49,948 nucleotides of DNA, taken from positions 1 to 49,948 of the forward strand of contig CAZCGA010000036.1 in the NCBI GenBank assembly GCA_964498075.1. The letters run 5' to 3'. Each line of letters begins with the position of its first letter. The first letter of the stretch is position 1. Shown piece after piece: positions 7,865 through 19,800 of this stretch. The position numbers were made by a program, and so were the translations under genes. A model generated the notes under the pieces. That model had not been told where the DNA came from, did no database searches, and was given only the letters and a program-made list of their open reading frames with translations. The stretch comes from CAZCGA01 sp964498075. GTDB lineage: Bacteria; Desulfobacterota; Binatia; HRBIN30.

Positions 7865-10800
7865 ATGAACTGCCAATCCTGTGGCCACGAGAATCCGGCG
7901 ACCAATCGCTTCTGCGGAGGATGCGGTGCTGTGCTCGCTTGGGCCTGTCCTGCGTGCGCGCACGTCAATCCTCCGGACCACCGGTTCTGTGGCGCCTGCG
8001 GTGCCGCGCTCGTCGCCCGCGCCAGCAACAAGGCCGAAGCACGCAAGGTCGTCACCATCATCTTCGCCGACCTCATCGGGTCGACGTCGACGCACGAACG
8101 CCTCGACGCGGAGTCCGCCCGCCGACTGATGGACCGCTACTACCGAGCGCTGCGCGTTGCCGTCGAAACTCATGGCGGCACCGTCGTCAAGCTGCTCGGT
8201 GATGGCGTCATCGCCGCCTTCGGCGTGCCGCGCGTGGCCGAGGACGATGCCATCCGCGCCGTGCGCGCCGCCATCGCCATGCAGCTCGGCTTCCGCGAAC
8301 TCGCTCGCGCGCAATCCGACGCGGTCGGCGACCTCGGCCTGCGCGTTGGCGTCAACACCGGCGAGGTCGTGGTCAGCGAAGGCAACGACGATGTCGTCGG
8401 CGATCCCGTCAATGTCGCGGCCCGCCTGCAACAGGAGGCGCACGACGGTGATGTGTTGATCGGCGAGTCGACGCGGCGCCTAGTCAGCGAGTTGGTGACG
8501 CTGGCGCCGTTCGGCGTGCTCACTCTGAAGGGTCGGTCCGAGACGGTGGCGGCGTACCGCGTGGTGTCGCTCGACCGGCCGGCCGGCGCGGTGGCCACCG
8601 CGTTCGTTGGACGCGACGACGAGCTGCGGCGCGTGATGGCGGTCTACGACGCGGCCGTCGCGGAGCGCCGCGCGCGATTGGCGGTGATCCTGGGATCGCC
8701 GGGTTTGGGAAAGTCACGCCTGCTCGACGAGGTCGGTGGCCGATTGGGGGACGCGGCCACCGTGCTGACCGCGCATTGCGATTCCGCCGGCGGCGCCACC
8801 TTCGCACCGATCGCCAAGGCGGTGCGCACATTCCTGCGGATCGACAGTGCCACCAGGGGTGACGCCCTGCGAGGGCCTGCCATTGAACCAACGGCAGGAC
8901 GCGTACAGGTTCCCCTCCTTACCAAGGAGGGGTCAGGGGAGGTTTGCATGCCGTCGACTCTACCTCCCCCTAGCCCCCTCCTTGGAAAGGAGGGGGAAGC
9001 ATGGGGCGTCGTTCTTCAGCAGCCGGCTAGCGGTGACGCCCTGCGCGCGGCGATCGCCGCTGCGCTCCCCGGCCACAATCCCGACCATGTCCGCATCGCC
9101 GACGGGATCACCGCGTTGCTCGCCGGGACACCGGGGTCACCGGAGGAAACCTTCTTCGTAATCCGGCGCTTCCTCGCCGCGCTCGCCACCACCCGACCGG
9201 TGGTGCTGGCAATCGACGATTTGCAGTGGGCGGAGCCGCTGCTGCTCGATCTCGTCGAGCACCTGATCCAGTGGAGCAAAGAGGTTCCGCTGCTCGTGCT
9301 GGCCGCGGCGCGGCCCGAGCTGCGCGACTCGCGCTCGTCGCTGTCATCAACTGGCGGTCTCGTAACCGACGTAGTGACGCTCACCGGTCTCGACGCCGGT
9401 GCCGCGACGCGTCTGGCCGCCAATGTGATCGGGGCGGATGCGCTACCCGCCGCGGTCGCCGGGCGCGTGCTCGCTACCAGTGAAGGCAACCCGCTGTTCC
9501 TCAGTGAGCTAGTCCGCATGCTGGTCAACGACGGCGCGCTCAAACGCGACGGCGATCGCTGGACCACGACGGTCGACCTCGCCGCGCTCGACATGCCGCC
9601 CACCATTCACGCGCTGCTCGCGGCCCGCATCGAGCGGCTACGTCCCGAGGACCGCCTGGTGCTGGAGCGCGCCGCCGTCGTCGGCCGGCAGTTCTCGCGC
9701 GCCGCCGTTGCCCACTTGCTGCCGCGCGAGATCACGGACCTCGACGCGCGACTCGAATCATTGCGGCGCAGCGAGCTGATCGAACCCGACGCCGCCTGGT
9801 TCCTCGGTGAGCCAGCGCTGCGCTTCCATCACGGGCTGACCCGCGATGCGGCCTACCGCCGTATCTTGAAGGGCACGCGCGCGGAGTTGCACGGCCGCTT
9901 CGCCGATTGGATCGAGAGCCGCGTCGGTGAAGCAATTGAGCACGACGAGACGCTCGGCTGGCATCTCGAGCAGGCGCACCAGCACCTGCGCGAGCTCGGT
10001 CCGATCGACGCGCACGGGCGCGCCCTCGGTGAGCGCGCGGCGCGCTATCTCGCCGCGGCGGGCCGGCGCGCGCTGGCGCGCGACGATCTCTCACCGGCGG
10101 CCAACCTGCTCGGCCGCGCCCTCGATCGGCTTGACGCTTCCGATCCCGCGCGCGCCGAGCTGGCGCTCGACTGGTGCGAGGCGCTGCTTTGCGCCGGCGA
10201 GGTTGGCCCGGCGGCGAAGGCGATCGCGGAGCTCGGTCGCTTCATCGGCGAAGATGCCGCAGACCAAATTGGTGCCCCCTCGCCCACGCATCTTCTCAGC
10301 GTGGGAGAGGGTCGGGGTGAGGGCGACGCGAGATCTGTTCCGTCTCCATCTGGCACCCTCACCCTCCCCTCTCCCACGCTGAGCAAACGCGCGGGAGAGG
10401 ACAGCGGTCGTCTCCGCGCCTGGCACACCTGCTTCATCGGCCAGCTCGCCGTGCTCACCGATCCGCAGGCACTGCATGCCACCGCCGACGCGGTCGCGGC
10501 GGCAGCCGAAGAGCTGGCGGCGGCGGGTGACACCGCCGGCGAGGCGAAGGCGCACTCGGTACACGCGGCCGCGCTGCAGCGCCTCGGCAAGATCGGCGCC
10601 TGTGAGGCCGCACTCGACAAGGCCCTCGCGGCCGCGCGCCGGGCGGACGACCGGCGGCGCTCGAATGCGGTGCTTGCCGGCGCGCCGCTCGCCGCGCTGT
10701 GGGGACCGAGCCCAGTGACGCGCGCTAGCGGCCGTTGTCTCGACGTCGTGCGCGTGTTGCGCATCACTCAGGGCGCGCCCGCGGTCGAGGCCGTCGCGCT

Positions 10801-13800
10801 GCGCTGCCAGGCGGTGCTCGAAGCGCTGCGCGGGCGCACCGAGGCGGCGCGGCGGATGATCGCGTCGTCGCGGCGCATGGTGGAGGAGTTGGGCATCACG
10901 CAAGGGTTGCTGGAGGCCGACATGTTCGCCGGCCTCATCGAGTTGCTCGAGGGCGACGCGGCGGTGGCCGAGCGCAGTCTGCGCACGGCCTACGAGGGCT
11001 TGCGCACCCACGGACTCGGCATCGACGCGGCGCGGGCGGCGGCGTTGCTGGGGCGCGCGCTGTTCGCGCAGGGCAAGACCGAAGAAGCCGAAACCCTCAG
11101 CCACGAGAGCGAGGCGCTCGCCGGCGACGACTTGCAAGCGGCGATTGCCTGGCGCCGCGTGCGGGCGGAGGCGCTGGCGCAACGCGGTGAGCATCGGACC
11201 GCCGTTGAGGTCGCCCGCACCGCCGTCGACATCGTCGCCGGCACCGACGCGCTGCTGCTCCACGCCGACGCCCGCATGGCGCTCGCGGCGGCGTTGCGCG
11301 CCGCGGGTCAGATCAACGAGGCCGACGCCGAGGAGGCGCGCGCGATCGAGTTGTGGGAAGCCAAAGGCGCCACGCTGCTCGCCGAACGGGCGCGTGAAAC
11401 GCAGACCGCCCGTTCCGGCTTCCCTCTCCCTCTGGGAGAGGGTCGGGGTGAGGGTAAAGAACCGGCGGCGTCACATGAAAGGAGCCCTCACCCCAGCCCT
11501 CTCCCAGAGGGCGAGGGAGCGGAGCGAACGCGCCGCCGCATACGCCCGAACGCCGCGACAGCGAACGCTGAGCACTTCGAAGCCGCGATCGCTGCCCGAG
11601 ACGCCGATGCGATCGCTGCCCATGTCGGGAGCAGCGGCGAGGTCATAGAGCATACCACCGGCGCGGTCTACGACCGGCAGAGATCGCTCGCCTCATGGCT
11701 CTCGTGGTTGAGGGCCGAGGATGGAACGTACAGGATCGAGCCGCTGGCAACGCTCGGCGACTCGCTCGCGCTCTGTCGCCAATGGACGTCGGCGAGCGGG
11801 GCAGCCGGCGAGATGTTCGACGTCGGCGCCTACGAGATGGAGCATGTCCTTCTGATCGAAGTCGACGGGCAGGAGCAGCGCCGGCGGACCGAGAGCTTCG
11901 CCGCCGACCGGCTGGGCGATGCCGTCGCCCGGCTGTACGAGCGCTACGCCGAGCTTCTTCCCGACGGCCCCGAGCGCGAGCGCGCCGTGGTGACGGCGCG
12001 CTCGGCGAAGACGCTGCTGGAATCGTTCGAGCCTGATCGCTGGGCCACCGCGTTCTCACCGGCCATCGAGTTCTGCGATCCCCGAACCGTCGGGATGGGA
12101 TCTGTGCACGGAGCGGATGCACTGCTGCCGGGTGTCCGCGCTCTGTTCGAGCTCACGGCAGACTGGACCACGCGCGTCGATGAGATACTCGACCTGCGAT
12201 CCGACGCGCTCCTCGTCCGCTGGACGAACTTCGGCACCGACCGCGCGAGCGGTGGCGCATTCGAGCGCAACCTTTGCATTCTGTGGACCTTCGGAGCCGA
12301 TGGCCTGCTGACGCGCTGGGAACAATCGGAGGCCGATCGCGACGCCGAGGCGCTCGCCCGCTTCGACGAGCTTGTCGGGAGCAACCCCTCTGTATCTCCC
12401 CTTGGTAAGGGGAGAACAAAAGAGGGGTCGCCCGCCCGCTCCAGCCGCCGCGTGCGAGCGAACGCCGCGACCGCGCACGCGGCCCGCGAAGACGCCGCGT
12501 TCGCTGCCCGAGACGGCGACGCGTTCGCCACTCTGTTCGCCGACGATGTAGAGGTCGTGGACCACCCCAATGGCGCCAGGCATGACCGGCTGGAATACCT
12601 CACCTCACTGGGCAGGTTGCTGAGGACCCAGGACCTGACGCGCCGGCACGAGCCATTGGCTACCCTCGGTGACGCGCTCGCGCTGTGCCGCCTGTCACTG
12701 TCATCGGGCGGGATAGCCCGCGGCAATTTCGACGTCGGCGCCTACGAGGCTGAGCGAATTAATCTCTTCGAGGTCGACGCGCAGGGCCGATGTCGGCGGG
12801 GCGAGTTCTTCGCCGACAACCGCCTGGGCGACGCCGTCGCCCGCTTGTACGAGCGCTACGCCGATCTCCTCCCCGACGGCTCCGCGCGCGCCCGTGCCGC
12901 CGCGACGGCGCGCTCGGTGGCGGTGATGCTCGCGCCAGGCGACCTCGATCGTTACCGGACCGCGATCGCGCCCACCATCGAATTCTTCGACCACCGCCTG
13001 GTCGGCTCGGGGTACGCCCGCGGCGCCGAACAGTTCCTTCACCGCATCCGTGTCCTGGCCGAAACGTCCGCCAACACGGACATGCGTTCCGATGACATCC
13101 TCGATCTCCGCTCCGACGCGTTCCTACTGCGCCGCATCACCTCGGGTACCGACCGCAGCAGCGGCGGCACGTATGAGAGACATCTCCTCGTCCTAGAGGT
13201 CTTCGGCGCCGACGGCCTCGTGGTGCGCTCGGAGCGCTTCGAGGCTGATCACGAGGCCGAAGCGCTTGCGCGTTTTGATGAGCTCGTCGGGAGCAACCCC
13301 TCTGTCTCTCCCCTTGGCAAGGGGAGAACAAAAGAGGGGTCGCCCGCCCGCACCGCCCGCCGCGTGCGCCCGAACGCCGCGACCGCGACCGTTGCCCGCC
13401 TCGACGCCGCGTTCGTTGCCCGAGACGCCGACGCACTCCCCAACCTGGCCCCCGACGAAGTCGTGGACCATACCACCGGGGTTACTTACGACCGGCACGG
13501 AGTGCTCACCTCGTTTGGCGTTCTGCTGAGAGCTCAAGATCCCATATGCCAACACGAGCCGCTGGCAACGCTCGGCGACTCGCTGGCACTGTGCCGCCAG
13601 TCACTGTCCGCCAGTCGGATCGGCGACGGCGAGCTTGACGTCGGCGCTTACGAACGAGAGAAAATCTTTCTGATCGAGGTCGACGCGCAGGGTCGACGCG
13701 GGCGGGACGAATTGTTCGCCGCCGAGCGGATCGGCGACGCCATCACCCGCTTGTACGAGCGCTACGCCGAGCTGCAACCCGCCGGTCCCACACGTGAGCG

Positions 13801-16800
13801 CGCGGCCATGACGGCACGCTCGGTGGCGGCGCTGGGATCATTCGACCTCGAACGGCTTGAGGTGGCATTCGCGCCCGACGTTGAGAACATCGACCACCGC
13901 GTCCTCGGGACGTGGTCCGCGCGCGGAGCGGACGCCCTGCTGCAGCACTACCGTTCCATGCGCGAACTCGCCGACAACCTCGCCATGCGGGACGACGACG
14001 TCCTGGGCCTGCGGCCCGATGGATTTCTCCTGCGCCGCATGCACCTGGGCACCGACCGCGCCGGCGGCGGGATCTACGAGCGGTCGAACCTCGCGCTCGT
14101 CTGCTTTGGCAACGATGGACGCATGGCGCGCAGCGAGTTGTTCGACACCGATCGCGAGGCCGAGGCACTCGCCCGCTTCGACGAGCTTGTCGGGAGCAAC
14201 CCCTCTGTATCTCCCCTTGCCAAGGGGAGAACAAAAGAGGGGTCGCCGGCACACACCGCGCGCCGCGTGCGTGCAAACGCCGCAACCGCGCTGGAGGCCC
14301 GCGCGGACGCCACGCTGGCTGCCCGAGATCCGGACGCGCTCCTCGCCTTGCTCTCCGACGAATTCGAAGTGTTGGACCATACGACCGGCGTCGTCTACGA
14401 CGGGCAGGGATACCTCGCCACCTGGCGCGTGTTGCTCAAAGCCGAGCATCCGAGCGTTGTGCGCGAGACGCTCGCTAGCCTCGGCGACTCGCTCGCGCTG
14501 TACCGCGAGTCGACGTCGGCAAGCGGGTTCCTCGGCAGGACGTTCGATGTGAGCGCCTACGAGAAGGTGGAGATCGACCTGGTCGAGGTCGACGCGCAGG
14601 GACGACAGCGGCGGAGGGAGCTGTTCGCCGCCAGCCGGCTGGGCGATGCCGTCGCCCGCTTGTACGAGCGCTACGCCGAGCTTCTCCCTGACGGCCCCGC
14701 ATGCACCCGTGCTGCTGCGACGGCGCGCTCGGTCGCAGCACTGCTGGGACCGGTCGACCTCACTCGCTACGCCACGGCGTTCGCACAAACCATCGAGTAC
14801 GTTGACAACCGGATCGTCGGCTTGGGGTCTGTGCACGGAGCCGAAGCACTGCTGCGGAGTAGCCACGCGATGCTCGAGCTCCTTGCAGACGTCGCCGCGC
14901 GCCTCGACGACATCCTCGACCTGCGATCCGATGCGCTCCTCTTCCGCTGGACGACCTTCGGCACGGATCGCACCGGCGGTGGCGCTGTCGAGCGCACCGT
15001 TTGCCTGCTGGCGATCTTTGGAGCGGATGGCCTCCTGACGCGCCTGGAGCAGTCGGAGGGTGATCGTGACGACCAGGCGCTCGCCCGCTTCGATGAACTT
15101 GTCGGGAGCAACCCCTCTGTATCTCCCCTTGCCAAGGGGAGAACAAAAGAGGGGTCGCCCTCCCGCGCCGCGCGCCGCGTGCGTGCAAACGCCGCGACCG
15201 CGAGCGCCGCCCGCATCGACACCGCGATCGCTGCCCGAGACGTCGACGCGCTCTCCACCCTGTTCGCCGAGCGCGTGGAGACTGTGCAACATCCTACCGG
15301 CACCACGTACGGCCGGGAGGGATTGCTCGCCACATGGCGCTGGCTGCTGAGCTCTCGAGACCCGACGTGCCGGCACACGCCGCTTGGAACCCTGGGCGAC
15401 TCGCTCGCGCTGTGCCGCCTGTCATTGTCAGCGAGCGGCTTTGCCGGCGCGACGTTCGATGTCGGCGCTTACGAGAGAGAGGATATAGAGTTGATCGAGG
15501 CCGACGCGCAGGGGCGACATCGGCGCTACGAGGTCTTCGCCAGCGACCACCTGGGCAACGCCGTTGTCAGGTTGTACGAGCGCTACGCCGACCTCCTCCC
15601 CGACGGCCCCGAACGCGAACGCGCCGCGGCGACGGCGCGCTCGGTCGCCGCGCTGCTGGGACCGGGAACGTTCGACATCGAGCGCCTCGCCACGGTGCTT
15701 GCCCCTGCCGTTGAGTTCGCCGACCATCGCAGCGTCGGCATTGGATCGGCGCGTGGGGCCGACGTCTTCCTTGGCTGGGTCCGCACTCTCGTAGAGCTCG
15801 CCGACGACGTCGCCGTTCATGTCGACGACATCCTTGGCCTGCGATCCGATGCGCTCCTCGATCGCTTCACGACCTCGGGCACCGATCGCGCCGGCGGCGG
15901 CGCCTTCGTGAGGGAGGTTGTCGCTCTCTTTGTCTTCGGGAGCGACGGCCTCGTAACGAGGATTGAGCACTTCGATGCCGATCGCGAGGAGGAGGCGTTG
16001 GCCCGCTTCGACGAACTTTCCATGAATCCGAGTGTCGTCCGGCGGGAGGGCGAGCCTTCCGGCGAGCCGTGGGCTGGAAAGAGCGGCTCGGCGGAAGCCC
16101 TTCGACCAGGCTCAGGACAGGCCTCGCCCTCCCAGTCAAGTCTACCATCCCGACGCGCGCAGACGATCACGCGCCGGGTGCGAGCAAACGCCGCGACCGC
16201 GAACATTCGCAGCGTCGAAGCCGCAGTCGCCGCACGCGACGCTGACGCGTTTGTGACCCTGCTCTCCGACAACGTGGCGAGTGTGGACCATACGACTGGC
16301 GCGGAGTTCGACCGACCGCAAGTGCTCCGCGACTGGCGCTCGTTCCTCAGTGCAGAGAACCTGACGGTCACGAACGAGCCGTTGGCGACGCTCGGCGAGT
16401 TGCTCGCGCTGTACCGAGACTCACTGTCGGCAAGTGGCGTCGCCCGCGGCAACTTCGATGTCGGCCCCTACGAACGAGAGCAGATCGTTCTGGTCGAAGT
16501 CGACGCCGCGGGGCGACGCCGGCGGATCGAGATCTTCGCAGAGAACAGGCTGGGCGATGCCATCGCGCGCTTGTACGAGCGCTACGCCGAGCTTCTCCCC
16601 GGCGGCCCCGCGCGCACCCGTGCCGTGGCGACGGCGCGCTCGGTCGCGGCGCTGCTGGGACCGTTCGATCCCGAGCGCTACGCCACCGCGTACGCATCTG
16701 CCATCGAGACAGTCGACCACCGGACCTTAGGGACCTGGTCTGCGCGTGGGGCGCAAGCGGTACTGCAGCACTTCCGCTCCTTGCGCGATGTCGCCGCCGA

Positions 16801-19800
16801 CGTCGCCATACGCCAGGACGACATCCTCGACCTGCGGTCCGATACGTACTTCGTGCATCAGACCCACTCTGGCACCGATCGCGTCGGCGGCGGCGCCTAT
16901 GAGAGGCAGTTCCACGTGATCTTGATGTTCGGAACCGATGGCCTCCTGACGCGCATGGAGATGTTCGACAGCGATCGCCTTGGCGAGGCGCTCGCGCGCT
17001 TCGACGCACTTGTTCGCGATTCCGGCGAACGGCGGGCGATCACGACCTCCGCGCACATCGACAACAGCGTGACGCGCTCGATGCAGCGGATGGCGGAGGC
17101 ATGGAATGCCGGCGACTGGGATTGCGTCGCCGCGTTCTACCCGCCCGACTTCCGCCTGATCGACAGCCGTACCCTCATCCATCTCGATCTCGATCGCGAG
17201 CAATACTTGCAGGGGGCGCGTCTGACCTGGGACATGCGCTCGTCTCGCCTCACCTCGGAGGTACTGGCAACCCGCGGCGACCGGCTCGCGCTCCAACGGA
17301 CACGCCACGAAGTTGCCGACGCCGACGTCGGCCCGAGCGAGAGAGAATACCTCTCGATCATCGAGGGCGATGCGCGCGGGAACCACGTAACGATGGTGCT
17401 GTTCGACGCCGACGCGGTCGACGCCGCGTACGCCGATCTCGACGCGCGCTACGTCGAAGGCGAGGCCGCGCCGTACGCTGCCACCTGGGAGGCGTATCTG
17501 CGCAACGCACGAGCGATGGCGACGCGGGAGTGGGAGCAGCTCCGTGCCGCGTACGCTCCCGACTGCGTCCTGGAGGACCATCGTCCGCTCGGCCTCCCCA
17601 CGTTGCGCTCGCGCGACGAGTGCGTGGCAAGCGTCCGCGCGTTCGTCGAGCTGCGACCCGATGCGAGGTCGCGTACGCCCCACGTCCTCGCCCTCACGGG
17701 CCGATGGTCGCTCACTGTAACCGTGTGGACGGGAAGCGAGACGGAAGGGGCGTTTGAGATCCCCGCCGTCGCCGTGACTGGATTCGATTCGAGCGGGCAC
17801 ACCGAACGGGTCGACCTCTACGACCTCGACCAACTCGACGAGGCGCGCGCACGCTTCGCCGAGCTGACGACGGCGCCGCGGGCGCTGCGCATCGAGAACG
17901 GCGCGACGCGGTCGCTCGCGCGCATGGAATCGGCATGGGAAGCCCGCGACTGGGACACCGTCGCTGCGCTCTACGCCCCGGGCTTCTGGCAGTCCGACCG
18001 GCGCCGGCTGATTCTGCTCGAACTGGGTCGGCGGCAGGCGATCGAGGGCCTGCGCGCGACATGGGACATGCGCTGGTCTCGCCTGACCTCGGAGGTGCTG
18101 GCGACGCGCGGCGGCCGGCTCGCGCTCGCCCGCGTGCTCGTTGAGGTCGCCGATGCCGATATGGGACCGAGCGAGCGAGAGGTGCTCACGCTCGTCGAGG
18201 TCGATGCACGCGGCGAGCGCGTGCTGAACGTCCTCTTCGACCCCGACGCGCTCGATGCCGCCTCCGCCGAGCTCGACCGACGGTACGGCGCGGGCGAAGC
18301 CGCCCCGTACGCTGCCAGTTGGGAAAGGTATTTGCGCAACCTGCGAGTGACTGCGGCGCGCGACTGGGAAGGGATCGCTGCGACGTACGCCCCCGATTGT
18401 GTCCTCGAGGACCATCGTCCGCTCGGTCTCCCGATGTTGCGCTCGCGCGACGAGTGTGTGGCGAGCGTCCGTGCGTTCGTCGACCTCCGACCCGACGCCA
18501 CGTTGCGCACGGACCACGTCCTCGCCCTCGATGATCGGCGGTTGCTCAACGTCACGGGCTGGACGGGCGGCGAGGCGGAAGGGAGGTTCGAGATTCCGGT
18601 CGTCGTCGTCTCGCTGCACGGCTCGGACGGAGCCCGGCGCATGCACCTCTACAACCTCGACCAGCTCGACGAGGCCTGGGCGCGCTTCGCGGAGCTGCGG
18701 CCCGACCCGTTACGCGTCCCGCCGAACGCGGCGTGCCGGGCACATGATCGAGTCATCGAAGCCCGGCGGGCACGCAACTGGCCGGCGCTCCGCGCGCTTG
18801 CCACCGACGACTTCGTCTACGAGGATCGCCGCAGGCGCGCGTTGCTGACTGGCGGCGTGGATCTCTGGACCGAGAGCCTCAAGTTCTATCTCTCTGCAGG
18901 CGAATTCGCACATGAGCTGATTGCCACGGCTGGCGATCGGGTCGCGCTCCAGCGTTCAGTTTTGACGGGCCAACCCGACGGGGTCGCCGTCGAGGTCGAG
19001 TTTCTCTTGCTGAGGGAGATCAATGCGACCGGGCAGCACGTTGCGGTGATCCTTTTCGACCCCGAGGATCGCCGCGCCGCCAGCACGGAGCTGCTCGAAC
19101 GCCATGCGCGCAACGAGGAGGGGCGATCGATACCGGCTGCGGTGTTCGAAGGGTTCCGCGCGATCAACGACCACGACCTCGACCGCTTCCGCGCCACGCT
19201 GCATGACGACTTCGTCTTCGACGACCATCGCCGCACCGGGGTCGGCCGGATCGAGGGCGCTGACGACTACGTCGCCTCGATTCGGCCGCTGTTCGAAGGC
19301 GCGCCCGACTTCTTTACCGACAATCTGTACTACGTCGCGATCGAGCCGCATGGCACGCTCGCGATCGCCCGCACCTTCGGCACGCTCGCCGAGGGTGGGG
19401 AGTTCGAATCCGTCTTCGTACGGCTCGCGCTCTACCGCGACGACCGGTTCGCCCGCATCGAGCAGTTCGAGGTGGAGGACCTCGATCGCGCGCGGGCGCG
19501 CTTCGAGGAGCTGCGGCCGGACCCGCTGCGCATCCCGCCGAACGCCACGACGCGGGCCAGCGATCGGTGGGGCGAGGCCTTTGTGGCCCGCGACTGGTCC
19601 GCGGTGCACGCACTCGTCAGTGACGACTTCACCTATGAGGATCGCGGAAAGCGTGCGCTGGTGAGCGGCAACGTCGAGACGTGGATCGCCTCGATGCAGT
19701 TCCTCACGTCGCAGCCGGGGTTCCAATTCGAGATCGAGCTGATCGCCACGCTCGGGGACCGGATCGCGCTCGAACGCATGGTGTGGACCGGGGGACCCGA

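Noticed and set aside
10239..10441. GCTTCATCGGC at 10239-10249 and 10431-10441 as a target-site duplication around the second palindrome
   Set aside because: The second copy lies ~40 bp beyond the palindrome, within sequence that fits the family domain (LRAWHTCFIGQLAVL), so removing the interval would delete real domain residues. Coincidence is more likely.
12384..15155. CRISPR array
   Set aside because: The four 45-bp copies are ~900 bp apart, nested palindromes and inside a coding frame. There are no short unique spacers and no cas genes.
16727..18646. 639-codon minus-strand frame inside the giant gene
   Set aside because: It is antisense to the repeated SnoaL units, and its own apparent repeats merely reflect theirs. 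The same holds for the minus frames at 13838-15376 and 10091-11263.
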